From Bacillus sp. EB600 (GTDB lineage Bacteria; Bacillota; Bacilli; Bacillales; Cytobacillaceae), in contig NZ_JAEVLT010000003.1 of NCBI RefSeq assembly GCF_024494385.1, positions 62,001 through 126,000 of the forward strand: DNA of 64,000 bases, read 5' to 3'. Position 1 is the first letter of the stretch. Every line of letters begins with the position of its first letter. Positions 61,151 through 64,000 of this stretch are shown here, piece after piece. The notes beneath the pieces were generated by a model, which was given only the letters and a program-made list of their open reading frames with translations, ran no database searches and had not been told where the DNA came from. A program made the translations under genes and the position numbers.

Positions 61151-62029
61151 GTGGATATTCAACACCTTAAATATTTTGTAGAAGTGGCCAAGCAAAAGAA
61201 TTTTACAAAAGCATCTCAAATTTTGCTTGTTTCTCAACCATCCATTAGTAAGATGATAAAAAGTCTTGAAGATGAATTAAAGGTCACATTATTAGATCGG
61301 TCAGAGAGGAAAATTGAACTTACTGATGCGGGGGTTATCGTTTATGAACAAGCTTTAAAAATTTTGCAGTCGGTCGAAGGTGTATATGCTTCTGTTAATG
61401 AGCTGATTCATGTAAAAAAGGGAACCGTAAAATTGGGATTAATGCCTACAACAGGTGTATTGCTTTTCCCTAATATACTTGCTGGATTTAAGAAAGAATA
61501 TCCGCAAATTGATATCCAAATGGTCGAATACAATGGAAAACAATTAAAGCTTAAGGTAGAAGAAGGAGATATCGATTTAGGCATTACAGTACGGCCAGTG
61601 GCTTCCGATTTTGAATCGATCCCTTTGTTATCGGAAGAACTAGTTGTCCTGGTAGATAGTGAACATGAGTTGGTCGAAAGAGAGTCCGTCCGTTTATCCG
61701 ATTTAAAAGATGAATCCTTTATCCTCCTAACAGAAGATTATGCCCTTCATGATGTGGTGCAGCAGGCATGTATGCAGTCGGGATTTGAACCAACAGTTGC
61801 TTATAAAAGTTCTCTGTGGGATTTAATCGGTGAAATGGTCACAACAAAGCTAGGAATTTCGTTAATCCCTAGGTCGATGGTGAGTCGGTTTAATAATCGG
61901 AACGTGCATGCGATTTCCATTTCCGATCCACGTATCGAGTGGGAATTAGTGCTCATTTACAAAAAAAGTAAATATCTTTCTTTTGCCGCGCGGGCGTTCA
62001 TAGAGTATATTCAGTCGAATAAACTTTAA
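61151..62029 (+). CDS. LysR-family transcriptional regulator
   Basis: A 292-residue regulator with an N-terminal winged helix (MDIQHLKYFVEVAKQKNFTK, ILLVSQPSISKMIKSLE) and a LysR substrate-binding domain (GTVKLGLMPTTG onward). It resembles the Bacillus CidR/YwbI group. GTG 61151 has GGAG upstream. Nearest candidate target is the downstream aminotransferase gene, but that gene has its own leader. Confidence 0.9.
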   Translation: MDIQHLKYFVEVAKQKNFTKASQILLVSQPSISKMIKSLEDELKVTLLDRSERKIELTDAGVIVYEQALKILQSVEGVYASVNELIHVKKGTVKLGLMPTTGVLLFPNILAGFKKEYPQIDIQMVEYNGKQLKLKVEEGDIDLGITVRPVASDFESIPLLSEELVVLVDSEHELVERESVRLSDLKDESFILLTEDYALHDVVQQACMQSGFEPTVAYKSSLWDLIGEMVTTKLGISLIPRSMVSRFNNRNVHAISISDPRIEWELVLIYKKSKYLSFAARAFIEYIQSNKL

Positions 62030-62158
62030 GCTTCTATAACTTTCTCGCATAGTTTTTATAGTTTATATATATTTTACGAATTGAAGCACTCCGAGTAGAA
62101 TGATTTATAATTCTTCACACTTTTTAAAAAATTCTTTTATACTATGGAGGCTATGACG

Positions 62159-63223
62159 ATGAGCGAAATAAAAATAGAATTAACCACCAATAAAAAAGAG
62201 AAACCTGCTATGAATCAACTAGGTTTTGGACGATTTTTCACCGACCATATGTTTATCTTAGATTACATAGAAGGAAAGGGTTGGCATGATCCACGCATTA
62301 TTCCGTATCAATCGATTTCCTTAGATCCAGCGGCAAAGGTTTTCCATTACGGTCAAACGGTATTTGAAGGATTAAAGGCGTATGTAACAGTAGATAAAAG
62401 GGTGTTATTATTCCGTCCAGAAAGCAACTTCAAACGGTTAAATGCATCTAATGAACGTTTATGCATCCCTGCCATTAATGAGGAACATGCATTAGAAGCG
62501 CTTAAGCAATTAATTACAGTGGATCGTGAATGGATTCCGAATAAGTTAGGGACATCCTTATATATCCGTCCATTTATTATCGCAACAGATCCGCATTTAG
62601 GCGTGTCATCTTCGAAGAGTTTCCAATTTATCATGATTATGTCTCCAGTTGGTTCTTACTACAAAGAAGGCATTAAACCAGTCAAAATTCTAGTTGAGCA
62701 GCACTATGTACGTGCTGTTGTCGGGGGAACGGGTGGAGCGAAAACAGGCGGTAACTACGCTAGCAGCCTTAAAGGACAAGAAATAGCTAGCAAGGATGGA
62801 TATTCTCAAACGTTATGGTTAGACGGAAAAGAAAGACGTTACGTGGAAGAGGTAGGAAGTATGAATATCTTCTTCAAAATGAACGGAACAGTCGTAACAC
62901 CTGCGTTAAATGGCAGTATCCTGCCAGGAATTACACGTGATTCAATGATTCAATTGTTAAAGTCAAAAAATATTTCAGTCGAAGAGCGTCGCATTTCAAT
63001 TGATGAGGTTATGGAGGCTTATCATAACGGAACATTAGAAGAGGCATTTGGTACGGGAACAGCAGCTGTCATTTCGCCAATTGGTGAATTAAAATGGAAG
63101 GACGAAAGAATCATCGTTAACAATGGTGAAATTGGAGAAGTAACACAAATGCTTTATGATACATTAATAGGCATCCAAAATGGCTCACTTGACGATCCAT
63201 TTAAATGGACAATTAAACTTTGA
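62159..63223 (+). CDS. ilvE: Branched-chain amino acid aminotransferase
   Basis: A 354-residue fold-type IV PLP enzyme interconverting Leu/Ile/Val and their 2-oxo acids. ATG 62159 has GGAGG eight bases upstream; ATG 62144 contains that site. FHYGQTVFEGLKAY, the GGAKTGGNYASSL segment with PLP lysine and EEVGSMNIFF are typical of the eukaryote-like long BCAT (B. subtilis YbgE/YwaA). Ends with a terminator. Confidence 0.93.
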   Translation: MSEIKIELTTNKKEKPAMNQLGFGRFFTDHMFILDYIEGKGWHDPRIIPYQSISLDPAAKVFHYGQTVFEGLKAYVTVDKRVLLFRPESNFKRLNASNERLCIPAINEEHALEALKQLITVDREWIPNKLGTSLYIRPFIIATDPHLGVSSSKSFQFIMIMSPVGSYYKEGIKPVKILVEQHYVRAVVGGTGGAKTGGNYASSLKGQEIASKDGYSQTLWLDGKERRYVEEVGSMNIFFKMNGTVVTPALNGSILPGITRDSMIQLLKSKNISVEERRISIDEVMEAYHNGTLEEAFGTGTAAVISPIGELKWKDERIIVNNGEIGEVTQMLYDTLIGIQNGSLDDPFKWTIKL

Positions 63224-63244
63224 ACTTAGCAGTACAATACAAAC

Positions 63245-63281
63245 GGGCGCATTTCCAGAGTATGGATCTGCGCTTTTTTCA
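63245..63281 (+). terminator. Terminator after ilvE
   Basis: GGGCGCATTTCC pairs imperfectly with GGATCTGCGC; TTTTTTC follows. From here to 63641 no gene is seen. Confidence 0.65.
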
Positions 63282-63641
63282 TGAAAGGGCCTTATTGTTG
63301 AACAATTTTTTAGATGTAATTAGTATTTATGTTATAAACTAAGATCGTTTATTGAATGGTTATAAGGGCATAGGGGGTGTCGTTTCTAGAACAGCCGAAC
63401 TAAAAAAATGAAGACCACGAAAATAACACATGATAAAAGAGCAGGATAATGGATTTGATAAATGATACAAAAAACCCTTCAGAAGACAAATTAGTGACGG
63501 TTATTGTCGGTTAAAAATCTTTAACTGGCTGCTTGTCCTGTAAAATAAGTTTTGCATTTAATTAACTGTTGGAGTGGATTGGGATTTAAGCGCATAATAA
63601 TACTTGTATACTACATAAGAACCAGAGGAAGGACTTTATAA

Positions 63642-64000
63642 ATGAGTAAAGAGAGTGTTAACAAATTAGGAACAGATAGAATTGGAAAGTTGTTGGTTCA
63701 TTTAGCTGTTCCAGCGATTACAGCTCAATTGGTTAATATGCTCTATAACATTGTGGATAGAATTTACATAGGGCATATTCCAAATATCGGTGCTGCAGCA
63801 TTAACCGGAGTAGGGATAACATTTCCAATTATTATGATCATTGCGGCATTTAGTTCTTTAATTGGGATGGGGGGAGCTCCTCGGGCCGCCATTAGAATGG
63901 GACAAGGCAAAAATGATGAAGCGGAACAAATATTGGGAAACTGTTTTGTTGCTTTAATCGGAATTTCCGTTGTTTTAACGATTTTCTTTTTATTTTTTGG
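63642..64000 (+). CDS. MATE-family efflux transporter (3' end outside window)
   Basis: The first 119 residues of a MATE exporter, start MSKESVNKLGTDRIGKLLVH. HLAVPAITAQLVNMLYNIVDRIYIGHIP and GVGITFPIIMIIAAFSSLIGMG are the typical first two helices of NorM/MepA-like MATE proteins, and GAPRAAIRMGQGKNDEAEQI follows. GAGGAAGGA precedes the ATG. It continues beyond the window, so completeness cannot be judged. Confidence 0.9.
   Translation, partial: MSKESVNKLGTDRIGKLLVHLAVPAITAQLVNMLYNIVDRIYIGHIPNIGAAALTGVGITFPIIMIIAAFSSLIGMGGAPRAAIRMGQGKNDEAEQILGNCFVALIGISVVLTIFFLFF

Noticed and set aside
1..64000. tRNA, rRNA genes, complete insertion sequences, prophage or integrase genes
   Set aside because: None recognised on either strand; mobile signs are limited to short non-coding repeats.

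Overview
The window looks like a chromosomal segment of a low-GC, endospore-forming Bacillaceae (Neobacillus/Mesobacillus-like; inferred from Bacillus-type ribosome binding sites, GTG/TTG starts, typical Bacillus genes such as guaC, ung, scoAB, DUF1659/DUF2922/YvrJ, and dispersed repeats familiar from these genomes). The genus is an inference. No rRNA, tRNA, CRISPR array or intact insertion sequence was seen.

Layout. 1-7.9 kb: end of a MocR-type regulator, an unknown coiled-coil protein, a decayed rpoN fragment, then three consecutive genes for secreted proteins built on a recurring Gln-x-Gln motif: one wall-anchored (LPNTA), one long 41-residue-repeat protein, one short. 8.4-15.5 kb: SPFH protein, secreted metallophosphoesterase, GMP reductase, DUF3189 protein, soluble chemoreceptor, TIM-barrel protein. 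15.7-36.2 kb: a large anaerobic-respiration island. A minus-strand operon (PucR-type regulator, cytoplasmic molybdopterin oxidoreductase, four-cluster ferredoxin) diverges from a plus-strand operon (radical SAM protein, TorD chaperone, Tat-exported DmsA-like enzyme, DmsB, DmsC, TatA). A diverged second copy of the TorD-DmsABC-TatA unit follows, with an extra Fe-S protein, the same terminator, and a tatC start cut off by a 52-bp tandem repeat array. Perfect FNR-type boxes (TGTGA-N6-TCACA) precede both units. modBA and an HTH/substrate-binding-domain regulator for molybdate complete the island.

36.3-41.4 kb: VOC protein, a broken hybrid histidine kinase, a c-di-GMP-I riboswitch in front of an EAL-PilZ gene pair, PsiE, and the small YvrJ/DUF2922/DUF1659 genes. 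41.5-47.3 kb: a 3-hydroxybutyrate utilisation locus (GntP-type permease, 3-hydroxybutyrate dehydrogenase, sigma-54 activator, ScoAB CoA-transferase) with a consensus sigma-54 promoter and three upstream inverted-repeat operators. 48.6-52.7 kb: a second sigma-54 activator with a ureohydrolase and an NCS1 permease behind another sigma-54 promoter. 53-64 kb: small membrane proteins, GabD-type dehydrogenase, VanZ-like protein, SDR, GGDEF-EAL protein, LysR regulator, branched-chain aminotransferase and the start of a MATE transporter.

The respiratory genes fit together: molybdate uptake (modAB) supplies cofactor, TorD chaperones and TatA serve export, DmsABC-like complexes reduce an unidentified acceptor, and FNR would switch them on without oxygen. 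The two sigma-54 loci are self-contained catabolic modules. Many short remnants (rpoN, Fe-S gene, modB tail, tatC, 3-hydroxyacyl-CoA dehydrogenase, M20 peptidase, hybrid kinase) show active gene decay in this region.
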